Below are positions 10,047 through 18,307 of a stretch of DNA of 64,000 bases, one piece after another. The stretch covers positions 1 to 64,000 of the forward strand of contig CALWNQ010000011.1 in the NCBI GenBank assembly GCA_944382875.1, in the 5' to 3' direction. The position numbers and the translations under genes are program-made. Within the stretch, counting starts at the first letter, position 1, and every line of letters starts with the position of its first letter. A model generated the notes under the pieces. It did no database searches. It had not been told where the DNA came from and saw nothing but the letters and a program-made list of their open reading frames with translations. The DNA is from an uncultured Clostridia bacterium (GTDB taxonomy: Bacteria > Bacillota > Clostridia > Oscillospirales > Ruminococcaceae).

Positions 10047-10502
10047 TTACGCAAAATAATCTTTTACCCAGTTTACAATCCGCTCGAATATATTTTCTGC
10101 TTTTTCGGCAGATTCCACCCGGCTTTCCGCCTCCATTTTTACATAGCTTACCTGAGAACCATCCGGTTTGACCATGCCGTATTCGGAGATCGCTTTTTCT
10201 TCTATTTCTTTCAGCGACATTTTTCCTTCCAGTTCCGTCTGCATTCGCACGCTTTCTGCCTGCAATGTATTCAAACGAGTTTCTGCACTGTTGATCTGGC
10301 TGTTCAATTCTGTTAATACAACCTGACTATACAAAAGCGTAAATGCCATCACCAGCACCAGCATTGCCGCTGCTACGATCTTGACAGGATGAACACTTTT
10401 TTCCCGTTTTACAGTGATTGTATCCCGCACATTCTGTTGAACTTCCGCATGCTGTTCAAAACGTTGCAGATCATATGCCAGACTGGTGTTGTTCTGTGCC
10501 AT
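10047..10502 (-). CDS. ftsL: FtsL-like division protein
   Basis: Small bitopic membrane protein expected to act in the FtsL-DivIC-FtsQ divisome complex. 151 residues: a charged cytoplasmic N-terminus of about 45 residues, one membrane helix at about 44-65, then an extracytoplasmic leucine-rich coiled coil (LNSQINSAETRLNTLQAESVR). Sequence identity in this family is always weak; the assignment rests on this architecture plus its position between rsmH and the class B PBP gene, which is the standard ftsL slot. Confidence 0.85.
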   Translation of the reverse strand: MAQNNTSLAYDLQRFEQHAEVQQNVRDTITVKREKSVHPVKIVAAAMLVLVMAFTLLYSQVVLTELNSQINSAETRLNTLQAESVRMQTELEGKMSLKEIEEKAISEYGMVKPDGSQVSYVKMEAESRVESAEKAENIFERIVNWVKDYFA

Positions 10503-10522
10503 TTTTACATCAGCGCCCTTCT

Positions 10523-11470
10523 TTATTCGGCCTCATCCAAGCGGTCTTTTATTTTTTCAATCACCCGGAGCTTTGCACTCTGGCTACGGCGATTCCGTTC
10601 CAGCTCATCTGCTGTTGGAAGCAGCGGCTTCCGGAACGGGAGCTTGCCTTCCGGGGTATGTCCGCACACGCAAACCGGAAAATCCGGTGGGCAGATACAA
10701 CCCCGACACAGCGCCGCAAATTTTTGTTTTACCATTCGGTCTTCTAATGAATGGAATGTAATAATAACAAGCCGCCCGCCCGGTTTGAGCAGGTCGAACG
10801 CTTCGTCAATTCCCTGCGATAGCGCATCGAGTTCGGAATTTACCGCAATACGCAACGCCTGAAATGTCCGCTTACAGGGATTCTTTTCCCGTCTCGACGC
10901 TGCCGGCATGGAAGCTTTTACAATTTCCGCCAGTTCAAAGGTGGTCTCAATCGGATGTTCTGCACGATGCCGTTCAATGCTCTTTGCAATCTGGAAAGCA
11001 AATTTTTCTTCTCCATATTCCCGCAGGATCCGCGCAAGTTCCGAAACCGATGCCTCGTTTACAATATCTCTGGCGCTGATTCCTTCTTGCGACATTCGCA
11101 TATCAAGCGGCGCGTCTTTTTGATAGGAAAATCCCCGTTCAGCGGTATCCAGCTGATGAGAAGAGGTTCCCAAGTCAAGCAGAACCCCATCCACGCGGTC
11201 AATTCCCTGCGAAGCAAGTGCCTGCCGCATATTGCGAAAATTGGACCGAACAACTGTTGCACATGGATAAGGAGCGAGCCGTTCCGTCGCAACCGCAACC
11301 GCATCTGGATCCTGATCCAGTGAAATCAGGCGGCCGGTTTCCAAACGCTTTGCGATTTCCGATGAATGCCCAGCGCCGCCTGCCGTTCCATCGACATAAA
11401 CGCCGTCTTTTCGGATCTGCAGGCTTTCCAGGCACTCCGAAAGCATTACCGGTATATGTACAAATTCCAT
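10523..11470 (-). CDS. rsmH: RsmH, 16S rRNA m4C1402 N4-methyltransferase
   Basis: SAM-dependent methyltransferase (old name MraW) that methylates N4 of C1402 in the decoding centre of 16S rRNA. 315 residues, full length. Marks: HIPVML at the N-terminus, the SAM-binding VDGTAGGAGHS at about residues 26-36, LLDLGTSSHQLD, and the C-terminal FHSLEDRMVKQKF. ATG at 11470 follows AGGAGG by six bases. Second gene of the dcw operon, 51 bases after mraZ. Confidence 0.96.
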   Translation of the reverse strand: MEFVHIPVMLSECLESLQIRKDGVYVDGTAGGAGHSSEIAKRLETGRLISLDQDPDAVAVATERLAPYPCATVVRSNFRNMRQALASQGIDRVDGVLLDLGTSSHQLDTAERGFSYQKDAPLDMRMSQEGISARDIVNEASVSELARILREYGEEKFAFQIAKSIERHRAEHPIETTFELAEIVKASMPAASRREKNPCKRTFQALRIAVNSELDALSQGIDEAFDLLKPGGRLVIITFHSLEDRMVKQKFAALCRGCICPPDFPVCVCGHTPEGKLPFRKPLLPTADELERNRRSQSAKLRVIEKIKDRLDEAE

Positions 11471-11521
11471 CCGATCCTCCTGTCAGTGATTAAGCGGCAG
11501 TCACATATCCGGAGCCTGTCT

Positions 11522-11944
11522 TCAAAATCCGACGGTCTGTACAAGCTGTTTGATAAACTCCGGACTCATTTCTTCCCGGGTACGATCCCATTCCTGTTTG
11601 CTCCAAATTTCACAGCGGTTATCTGAACCGATCACCATCATCTCTTTTTCTGCGCCGAGAAAATCCCGCAGATTCTGCGGAATCACGATCCGGCCCTGTT
11701 TATCCGGTTCTGCCTCACAGGCACTGGAAAATAAATATCGTTGGAGCTCTGCCGCCTGAACTGCCGGAAGTGCGCGAAGCTTGTCCTGTTTCCTTTTCCA
11801 TTCCTCCATTGGATAAACACACAGACAGTGATCACCCAATCCTTTGGAAATAATAAAGCGTTCGCCCAAGTCTTCCCGGAGTTTGGCAGGAAAATTCAAA
11901 CGCCCTTTGATATCCATGCTGCAAGCATATTCGCCAATCAGCAT
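11522..11944 (-). CDS. mraZ: MraZ, transcriptional regulator of the dcw cluster
   Basis: AbrB-like DNA-binding protein with two MraZ domains that assembles into a ring and represses its own operon in studied bacteria. 140 residues from ATG at 11944 (AAAGGAGG upstream; a TTG nine bases earlier sits on that site). N-terminal repeat contains YACSMDIKGRLNFPAKLRE, the C-terminal repeat EADKQGRIVIPQNLRDFLG. First gene of the cluster; three 10-base repeats fitting its known mode of binding lie between its promoter and its start. Confidence 0.95.
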   Translation of the reverse strand: MLIGEYACSMDIKGRLNFPAKLREDLGERFIISKGLGDHCLCVYPMEEWKRKQDKLRALPAVQAAELQRYLFSSACEAEPDKQGRIVIPQNLRDFLGAEKEMMVIGSDNRCEIWSKQEWDRTREEMSPEFIKQLVQTVGF

Positions 11945-12010
11945 TCCTGCCAAGCCTCCTTTTCAGCAAAACACGCAATTTTCATACTGCTTTGCTGCAA
12001 ATCTGTGGCT

Positions 12011-12040
12011 TCATTCACCATTTTACACCGCTGTTCACCA
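12011..12040 (-). promoter_or_regulatory. candidate MraZ operator, three 10-base direct repeats
   Basis: On the minus strand three exact 10-base-spaced units are seen: TGGTGAACAG, CGGTGTAAAA and TGGTGAATGA (plus-strand 12031-12040, 12021-12030, 12011-12020). MraZ proteins studied in other bacteria bind three or more short GTG-containing repeats with 10-base spacing upstream of mraZ. Here the array lies just downstream of the predicted start of transcription, so binding would block elongation or promoter clearance. The match is by architecture, not by a strict consensus. Confidence 0.7.
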
Positions 12041-12050
12041 CTACCATTCC

Positions 12051-12079
12051 ATTATAACCGCATTTTTCATTTTTTGCAA
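12051..12079 (-). promoter_or_regulatory. sigma-A-type promoter of the dcw operon
   Basis: Minus strand -35 TTGCAA (12074-12079), a spacer of exactly 17 bases, and a perfect -10 TATAAT (12051-12056). Transcription would start near 12044, giving a leader of about 100 bases before mraZ that contains the MraZ repeats. Confidence 0.8.
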
Positions 12080-12358
12080 CTGTTTTTTCCGGCGAAAACA
12101 GGCGTTTTTTTACTGTTCACATATTTTTTACATTTAAGCGTGACTTATTTCCAGATTCTTCCTTTTGTATAGGGAACATCTCCGTTTCCTTTAAACTTTT
12201 GAGTAAAATACCATATCGAAATTTGTCGAAATATCAGAAATTGTGGTCCCATTTTTGACAAAGATCTTGGTTTTAAGGAAAGAATATTTCCTTTTCAGGC
12301 ATGAAATCAGCCGTTTCCGCATGTTATAAAACGTGAGTTTAATTTTCCACTTTCCAAT

Positions 12359-12387
12359 TTGAATTATTCCGCAAAATATGGTAAAAT
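12359..12387 (+). promoter_or_regulatory. sigma-A-type promoter of the PH-domain gene pair
   Basis: Plus strand -35 TTGAAT (12359-12364), 17-base spacer, -10 TAAAAT (12382-12387). A GGGAGGG ribosome site follows just before the ATG at 12426. It is divergent from the dcw promoter; the 270 bases between the two promoters hold no gene I can support. Confidence 0.6.
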
Positions 12388-12425
12388 ACAAAGTATAATT
12401 ATCAACAGATGTTGGGAGGGATCGA

Positions 12426-12902
12426 ATGGAAGGAACCATATCAAAAAAGGCGTTGCTTTTGTGGGAATTTCTGGGATTAGCTGCTGCTGCGCTCCTTGCA
12501 TGGTTAATCAACTTTCTCTTCCCTGCTCACACTTTCTGGTGGTATCTTCTGCTTTGGTTGGATGGCCTTGCATTGGTTTTATGTGAATTTCTCTATCTCC
12601 CCCTCCGATATCAAAATGAACGGTATATTGTTGATGAGGAATATGTTCAGTACGAGCGTGGTTTCATAATTTTTGTGCGTTCCAGAATCCTGCGCCGGGC
12701 AATTTTATATGTCACAATTATCCGTACACCTTTTTCCCTGTTGTTCGGCACCCGCACCATCCAAATTTACTCGATGGGCACGAAAATGATTATCCCATTT
12801 CTTCCGGAAGAGGAAGCCTATGCACTTCTACAGGAATTAACGCCCAAAGTGCCGGCAATCCGTCCGCGCCTTTTTGACAGGAAGGAATCCCGCCATGAAT
12901 GA
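12426..12902 (+). CDS. PH-domain membrane protein (YdbS-like, bPH2/DUF304)
   Basis: 158 residues. Two membrane helices at about residues 12-32 and 38-58, then a soluble bacterial PH-like domain including YLPLRYQNERYIVDEEYVQYERGF and RTIQIYSMGT. This is the layout of the YdbS family, in which a helix pair is followed by one bPH2 domain. Function in the cell envelope is not well defined; in Bacillus the ydbS-ydbT pair is linked to resistance to other bacteria's peptides. It overlaps the next gene by eight bases, so the two are surely cotranscribed. Confidence 0.8.
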   Translation: MEGTISKKALLLWEFLGLAAAALLAWLINFLFPAHTFWWYLLLWLDGLALVLCEFLYLPLRYQNERYIVDEEYVQYERGFIIFVRSRILRRAILYVTIIRTPFSLLFGTRTIQIYSMGTKMIIPFLPEEEAYALLQELTPKVPAIRPRLFDRKESRHE

Positions 12903-14340
12903 GTATCAGCGCCAGCATCCGCTTTATATCGTGCATGCTTTTTCCAAATACCTGTTGCTCCTTCTTTTACCGCTGCTGCGTTCCCTGGTCCTATTGAGTG
13001 GAAGTTTTTTAGAATGGGTAAAAGGCACCTGGTTTGACATTCTGATTCTTGTTGTTATCATCAGTGCGGGTATTCTGCAGTGGCTGGCAACAAATTACGT
13101 ACTGCGCTCCAAAGGAATATTCATTGAATCCGGATGGATTGCACAAAAAATACGCTATATCCCGTATAAGAACCTTTCTTCTATTGTTGTAGAAGATCCG
13201 TTCTACCTGCGCCCATTTAAAATTTCCAAAGTGCGAATGGAAACAGATGGCGGAAGTACTTCCCAGGCGGATGTCACACTGCTGCTCAGACGGTCCCAAA
13301 CCGAAGAGATCCTAAACCTTGGGGCGGCACGCCTAGCCGAAGGAAAGGGCGGACCGAAAGGGATTCGCACCTACCGGCCACGTCCTCTGTATATCGCCAT
13401 TCTTTCACTGATTACCTCCAACACCATCACGGGAGTATTGTTCGCCTCTACCTTTATTTCTCAAAGCGGAAAAGTACTCGGACAGCAATTTGAGGACCTG
13501 CTCCTCCATTCCATTACTAAAATCATCCGCATCCTTGCGTTCAATATTCCTCCTGCGGCAGCAATGGCAGCCGCTGTTTTACTGGGTGGATGGGGAATCG
13601 CGTTCCTCATCAACCTCATCAGTCATCTGCGTTTCCGCGCCACCAGACAAAACCGTCTGCTCACAGTCCGAGCAGGTGTCTTTACTTTAAAAGAATACTA
13701 CCTTGCTGTTGAGCGGATCAATTATGTCATGCTTCGACAAAATCTGATCACCTGGCTCTGCGGCGTATACTCCGCATTTTTAAACTGTACAGGATACGGA
13801 AAAGAACGCAATGAACTGGCTGTACTCTTTCCGGCAGCAGGCAAAGAAGATCTGCGGCGCACACTCCGGTTGATCCTGCCGGAATTTAAAGTTACCAGGC
13901 GGCGCAGTCGTCCTCATATTCGAACCTTTACCCGATTTATCATTCCGCCTCTTTCCGCAATGGCAGTCATCCTTATCTTGTTTGGCGGACTTTGGATTCT
14001 CTTCCCTCAGTTCCAACGTACCACCCTTTATTTTGGCGTGATGGCGGAAATCCCGGCTCTTTGGTGGCTTTTTGTTAAGATTGCCGCTTATTTCCATGTT
14101 GGGATCGGGATGCAGGGGGATATGTACACTTTCCGTTACACCTTTGGTTACGCTTTCTTTATTGTCACCCTGCATAAAGATAAAATTTCCAAGGTGGAAA
14201 CACAGCAATCTCTTTTCCAGAAAATGTCGGGATGTTCCGACATCTTGATCTACACCTTTTCGGAAAAACATTACCACCTCCGCGTTCACAATATCCGGCA
14301 GGACGGCGTGGAGGAATTCCTGAAAGTTTTTGGCAAGTAA
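12895..14340 (+). CDS. PH-domain membrane protein (YdbT-like, repeated bPH2/DUF304)
   Basis: 481 residues from ATG at 12895 (AGGAAGGAA upstream). Several membrane helix pairs (about 25-70, 170-250 and 345-395) alternate with PH-like domains; ATNYVLRSKGIFIESGWIAQKIRYIPYKNLSSI marks the first in a broad way, and FRATRQNRLLTVRAG the second. This is the YdbT layout, the usual partner of the preceding YdbS-like protein. A membrane-bound complex of the two is inferred. Transcription ends at the hairpin right after the stop. Confidence 0.8.
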   Translation: MNEYQRQHPLYIVHAFSKYLLLLLLPLLRSLVLLSGSFLEWVKGTWFDILILVVIISAGILQWLATNYVLRSKGIFIESGWIAQKIRYIPYKNLSSIVVEDPFYLRPFKISKVRMETDGGSTSQADVTLLLRRSQTEEILNLGAARLAEGKGGPKGIRTYRPRPLYIAILSLITSNTITGVLFASTFISQSGKVLGQQFEDLLLHSITKIIRILAFNIPPAAAMAAAVLLGGWGIAFLINLISHLRFRATRQNRLLTVRAGVFTLKEYYLAVERINYVMLRQNLITWLCGVYSAFLNCTGYGKERNELAVLFPAAGKEDLRRTLRLILPEFKVTRRRSRPHIRTFTRFIIPPLSAMAVILILFGGLWILFPQFQRTTLYFGVMAEIPALWWLFVKIAAYFHVGIGMQGDMYTFRYTFGYAFFIVTLHKDKISKVETQQSLFQKMSGCSDILIYTFSEKHYHLRVHNIRQDGVEEFLKVFGK

Positions 14341-14374
14341 AAAGCTCCGCTCGATTTTATCGAACGGAGCTTTT
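14341..14374. terminator. bidirectional intrinsic terminator
   Basis: Hairpin AAAGCTCCG-TCG with loop ATTTTAT and arm CGA-CGGAGCTTTT lies between the convergent PH-domain gene and histidine kinase gene. A runs and T runs flank both sides, so it can serve both strands. Confidence 0.85.
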
Positions 14375-14375
14375 A

Positions 14376-15779
14376 TCATTTTTCGGCTATCACCCGCGGG
14401 CATTTTAACGTAATTTGGAAAAAGCTTCCCTTTCCTAATGCAGAGTCCAGCGTAATTGTTCCCTGATACAGAGAAACAAGGTGCTTGACAATAGAAAGCC
14501 CCAAACCAGTACCGCCAATGTTACGGCTTCTCCCTTTATCCACTCGGAAAAACCGCTCAAATACACGGGATTTCATTTCAGCCGGGATTCCAATCCCGGT
14601 ATCTCGAACACCAATCCGGAGCTTATCCCCATCTATCTCGATCCGCACCCAAACCGAACCGTTTTCCACATTATATTTTACTGCATTCTGCATCAGGTTG
14701 GAAAGCAGGTTATACAAATGGCTGTACGGCATTGCAACAAGGAAATTGCCGCCGGATACCTCCATCTTGATATTTTTTTCCTGCATGGACGGCGTTAATG
14801 TTTCAACAATTTCCATTGTAACTTCCCGCACGTTGATTGGCGGGGAGTCAATACACTCATCGTTGCTTTCCAGTTTGGATATAAACAACAGATCGTTAAT
14901 GATTTGCGACATTCGCTGTGCTTCCCGCCGGATGATCCGAATACTTTGCGCAGACTGTTCCGGATCCGAAATCAATCCATTTTCTAACATTTCTGCAAAA
15001 CCCAAAATCGAAGTGATCGGTGTCCGCAGCTCATGAGAAGCATTCGAAAAGAAATCCTGACGTTGCTGCAGAGCACTTCTTTCCGCAGTGACATCCTGCA
15101 ACAAGATTAACATATTCTTGCGCGCTTCGTTGTGAATCGGACGAACCATCCGGGTTTGTACTGCATAAATATTCCCGTCCGGCATAACCAGATCAAACCG
15201 GCGTTTTTCCGCTGTCTGCAAGGTTATATCCGCGTTTTCTTGAACCTTCTGGTTGTGCAGAACCTCCGGAAGACGGTAATTCTCACAATCCATGGGAAGT
15301 CCCAGCACTTCCTGTGCCGTCCGATTACACCCCAATATTCGCTGGCTTAAATCGAGCAGGATGAATCCTTCATTCAGGCTGGAAAAAATATAACGGAACC
15401 GCCGCTCCTGCGCGTCCAGCTTTTCCCGGGCATCCAAAAGACTCTGTGCCAATTGGCAAATATGTTCTTCCAGCTGTGCCGCTTCCGGATTCAAACGCGG
15501 ATCCAGCGGATACAGCGCAATGGATTCCTCCTGCTCCAACAGCCGTTTATCCAGATAAATGATATCCTCATGCAGCTTTTCACCGCGGTCTTTCACCCGG
15601 ACAAAAATAACCGTAAGGCAAAGTATCAGCAAAAACAGCAGTGCCAAGCTGAACCATGCGCCAAAAATTACCGAATCAGCCCGGCGATGATCCCACAATC
15701 TTGTACAGCAAAAGGCAAAGCCGCCCCCCCAGACAGCTGGAAGCAGGCGGAATAGAAACGAATATTTTCCTGTTTTCAT
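14376..15779 (-). CDS. phoR: sensor histidine kinase, PhoR type
   Basis: 467 residues. Two membrane helices at about 9-27 and 38-62 enclose only a very short outer loop, so an extracytoplasmic sensor is lacking. A linker leads to a PAS domain at about 125-230, then HisKA with the phospho-acceptor motif ASHELRTP (His about 249) and HATPase_c with N box LMQNAVKYN, RDTGIGIP and GTGLGLSIVKHL. Sixteen bases after the PhoB-like regulator and downstream of pst genes, so phosphate sensing through the Pst transporter is the inferred role. Confidence 0.88.
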   Translation of the reverse strand: MKTGKYSFLFRLLPAVWGGGFAFCCTRLWDHRRADSVIFGAWFSLALLFLLILCLTVIFVRVKDRGEKLHEDIIYLDKRLLEQEESIALYPLDPRLNPEAAQLEEHICQLAQSLLDAREKLDAQERRFRYIFSSLNEGFILLDLSQRILGCNRTAQEVLGLPMDCENYRLPEVLHNQKVQENADITLQTAEKRRFDLVMPDGNIYAVQTRMVRPIHNEARKNMLILLQDVTAERSALQQRQDFFSNASHELRTPITSILGFAEMLENGLISDPEQSAQSIRIIRREAQRMSQIINDLLFISKLESNDECIDSPPINVREVTMEIVETLTPSMQEKNIKMEVSGGNFLVAMPYSHLYNLLSNLMQNAVKYNVENGSVWVRIEIDGDKLRIGVRDTGIGIPAEMKSRVFERFFRVDKGRSRNIGGTGLGLSIVKHLVSLYQGTITLDSALGKGSFFQITLKCPRVIAEK

Positions 15780-15795
15780 CTTATAAACCCTTTAA

Positions 15796-16479
15796 TCAGC
15801 AATAGAACCGATATCCAACGCCTCTGACTGTGTGGATATAGCGCGGATTATCCGCATCATCTCCAAGCTTCTGACGGAGCGTCCGAATGTGCATATCCAG
15901 TGTTCGGGTCTCTCCTTCAAAATCAATACCCCACACCAGATTCAAAAGCTCGGCTCTTGTCATGACTCGGTCAGTATTTTCCATCAAAAGTTTGAGTAAT
16001 TCAAACTCTTTATAGGTCAATTCGATTTTTTCATCACCGCGCATCACATCACGGGTGTCGCAATTGATGGTAAGGTCCTGCCCGGTCAGAATGGACGGCC
16101 GCCTTGTGCGAGAGGTTCTGCGTAGCAAAGCCTGTACTCGCGCTTTGAGCTCCAGGATTCCAAATGGTTTGGTAAGATAATCATCCGCACCGGCATCCAG
16201 CCCTGTCACTTTATCGAGTTCTGAATTTTTCGCTGTCAACATCATAATCGGCAGATCCGCAAACGCCGGATTTTTCCGGATTGTCCGGACAGCTTCCACG
16301 CCGTCCATATCGGGCAGCATAATATCAAACAAAACAAGATCTGGAATGTTATTGTTCAGTGCATCCAGACAGGAACCTGCATTTTCAAAGGCGGTAACCT
16401 GGTATCCAAAAGCCTGCAGTGCAGTGGATACCAGCTGGCGGATGTTATCGTCGTCTTCTACTATATAAATCATGGACAA
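15796..16479 (-). CDS. phoB: OmpR-family response regulator, PhoB type
   Basis: 227 residues. Receiver domain with acidic pocket EDDD at the N-terminus, phospho-acceptor Asp in LVLFDIMLPDMDG at about residue 54 and Lys in LTKPFG; then a winged-helix DNA-binding domain ending VRGVGYRF. A TTG at 16479 has AGGGGG seven bases upstream; ATG at 16473 (two residues shorter) is the alternative with a longer gap. It sits between pstB and the kinase gene, the place expected of the phosphate regulator. Confidence 0.88.
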   Translation of the reverse strand: MSMIYIVEDDDNIRQLVSTALQAFGYQVTAFENAGSCLDALNNNIPDLVLFDIMLPDMDGVEAVRTIRKNPAFADLPIMMLTAKNSELDKVTGLDAGADDYLTKPFGILELKARVQALLRRTSRTRRPSILTGQDLTINCDTRDVMRGDEKIELTYKEFELLKLLMENTDRVMTRAELLNLVWGIDFEGETRTLDMHIRTLRQKLGDDADNPRYIHTVRGVGYRFYC

Positions 16480-16552
16480 TATGATTCCCCCTGTTTACTG
16501 AAATGGATTTCCATATCAGTATATCACGATCAGCAATTCTTTGCAAGCGGCA

Positions 16553-17308
16553 TCAACCAAAGCGTCCCCCGATATAATCTGCTGTCCGTTTGTCGGAAGG
16601 CGCATTAAAAACAGTCGGGGTTTCATCGTATTCCACCATTTCTCCCACCAGGAAAAATGCGGTATAATCCGACACACGAGCTGCCTGCTGCATGTTATGG
16701 GTAACAATCGCAACTGTATAATTCCGTTTCAGCTCCAGGATCAATTCTTCCACCTTTTGTGTAGAAATAGGGTCAAGCGCCGCGGTCGGCTCATCCATCA
16801 ACAAAACCTCCGGTTCTACCGCAAGGGCACGGGCAATGCAAAGGCGCTGCTGCTGACCGCCGGAAAGAGAAAGAGCCGAACGTTTTAACCGGTCCTTTAC
16901 CTCATCAAAAAGCGCAGCACCCTGCAGGCTTTTCTCCACAATCGCGTCCAGCTCTGATTTTTTATGGATACCATGAAGGCGGGGACCATAGGCAATATTG
17001 TCATAAATACTCATCGGAAACGGATTCGGTCTCTGAAACACCATACCCACCCGTTTGCGCAGAGTTGTGACATCCACATGCGGATCATAAATATCTTCCT
17101 TATCCAATAAAACTTTCCCTTCCACACGTGCACCCTCAATCAGGTCATTCATCCGGTTGAGTGTCCGGAGAAAGGTGGATTTTCCGCAGCCGGAAGGTCC
17201 AATAAATGCTGTTACACGGTTCTCCCGGATCGGCAGATTGACATCTTTCAATGCATGTGTGTTTCCATAATAAAAATCCAGATGGGAAGCAAGCATCTTG
17301 TCGGTCAT
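16553..17308 (-). CDS. pstB: PstB, phosphate ABC transporter ATP-binding protein
   Basis: Cytoplasmic ATPase of the high-affinity phosphate importer PstSCAB. 251 residues, normal length. Walker [10 protein letters not shown] at about 37-45, Q-loop [19 protein letters not shown] typical of PstB, signature [15 protein letters not shown], Walker [13 protein letters not shown] and switch His in THNMQQA. It is separated from pstA by 72 bases that hold a strong hairpin with a T run. Confidence 0.96.
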   Translation of the reverse strand: MTDKMLASHLDFYYGNTHALKDVNLPIRENRVTAFIGPSGCGKSTFLRTLNRMNDLIEGARVEGKVLLDKEDIYDPHVDVTTLRKRVGMVFQRPNPFPMSIYDNIAYGPRLHGIHKKSELDAIVEKSLQGAALFDEVKDRLKRSALSLSGGQQQRLCIARALAVEPEVLLMDEPTAALDPISTQKVEELILELKRNYTVAIVTHNMQQAARVSDYTAFFLVGEMVEYDETPTVFNAPSDKRTADYIGGRFG

Positions 17309-17342
17309 ATAAAAATTCCTTTCGTGAATTTTTGATCTGTTT

Positions 17343-17371
17343 GGAAAAAAGGGCCGATTGCAACAACCGAC
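17343..17371 (-). terminator. strong hairpin with T run between pstA and pstB
   Basis: Minus strand stem GGGTCGGTTG / CAATCGGCCC (10 pairs counting G-U) with loop TTG and six T directly after. It has all marks of an intrinsic terminator or attenuator yet lies inside the pst gene series, nine bases after the pstA stop. The flanking bases would also let it act on the plus strand. Confidence 0.75.
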
Positions 17372-17380
17372 CCGTCTTTT

Positions 17381-18277
17381 TTATTTCTTTGCTTTGGAAG
17401 AAATCAAGCGGGTGCTGAGATTGATGGCAAGCACCAGGATCACCAGTACCGCGGCAATGGCAAACGCAGTATTGTTATCGCCCTGATCCGCATATTTGTA
17501 AAGCATTACCGAAAGGCTGGCACCGGACTGGGTAGCATGGGAAATTGGATTTTTCATCAGATTTTCCGCAATACCCGCCGTAAAAATCAGCGCGGCAGAT
17601 TCACCAACAATGCGGCCAATACTTAAAATCAAGGAGGTCAGAATACCGCTCTTGCAGCAGGGAATCAAAATCGTGCGAATGGTGTGCCATTTGGAAGCAC
17701 CTAACCCGGCAGCACCTTCCCGGTATCCAACCGGAACTGTCCGCAGCGCTTCCTGTGTTGTACGGATAATGGTAGGAAGCACCATAATCGAAAGAGTCAA
17801 GCAGCCGGAAAGGATCGAATAGCTCAAACCAAACATGCCGTTGAACATCATCATACCAAAAAGGCCGTAAATAATGGAGGGGATACCGGCCAGTGCTTCG
17901 GTAGTAAACTCAATTATTTTCGTCAGACGGCCTTTTTTCGCATACTCATTGAGGTACACCGCTCCTCCAATACCAAGAGGAGCTGCCACCAACAGCGTAA
18001 GCAGAATAATGTAAAGGGTATTGACAATACCGGGCAGCACACCGACTGTTCCTTTGAGGACACTGGTCGTACCACTCAGAAAGCTCCAGCTCACATTCGG
18101 CAATCCCTTTACCAGAATATATCCCAGCAGTCCAGCTGTTAAAAAAATTGTCACAGTGCCAGCCATCACAGACAGGCTTTTCAGCACAAGATCAAACGGA
18201 CGGAATTTTGCTTCCGTAAGGGAACGCGGTTTTCGGTCCGTAATGACGACTGGTCTTGCTGCGGTATTAACGGTCAT
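17381..18277 (-). CDS. pstA: PstA, phosphate ABC transporter permease
   Basis: Inner permease of the phosphate importer. 298 residues with about six membrane helices after a basic N-terminus. The permease EAA-type loop is seen in EALRTVPVGYREGAAGLGASKWHTI, and IVGESAALIFTAG is typical of PstA. Thirty bases after pstC on the same strand. Confidence 0.95.
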   Translation of the reverse strand: MTVNTAARPVVITDRKPRSLTEAKFRPFDLVLKSLSVMAGTVTIFLTAGLLGYILVKGLPNVSWSFLSGTTSVLKGTVGVLPGIVNTLYIILLTLLVAAPLGIGGAVYLNEYAKKGRLTKIIEFTTEALAGIPSIIYGLFGMMMFNGMFGLSYSILSGCLTLSIMVLPTIIRTTQEALRTVPVGYREGAAGLGASKWHTIRTILIPCCKSGILTSLILSIGRIVGESAALIFTAGIAENLMKNPISHATQSGASLSVMLYKYADQGDNNTAFAIAAVLVILVLAINLSTRLISSKAKK

Positions 18278-18307
18278 GTAAAAATCTTCCTTTCCTATGT
18301 GCGGAAC

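Noticed and set aside
12191-12511. A 106-codon minus-strand frame upstream of mraZ
   Set aside because: No ribosome site, no recognisable protein, and it covers the promoter and start of the PH-domain gene on the other strand.
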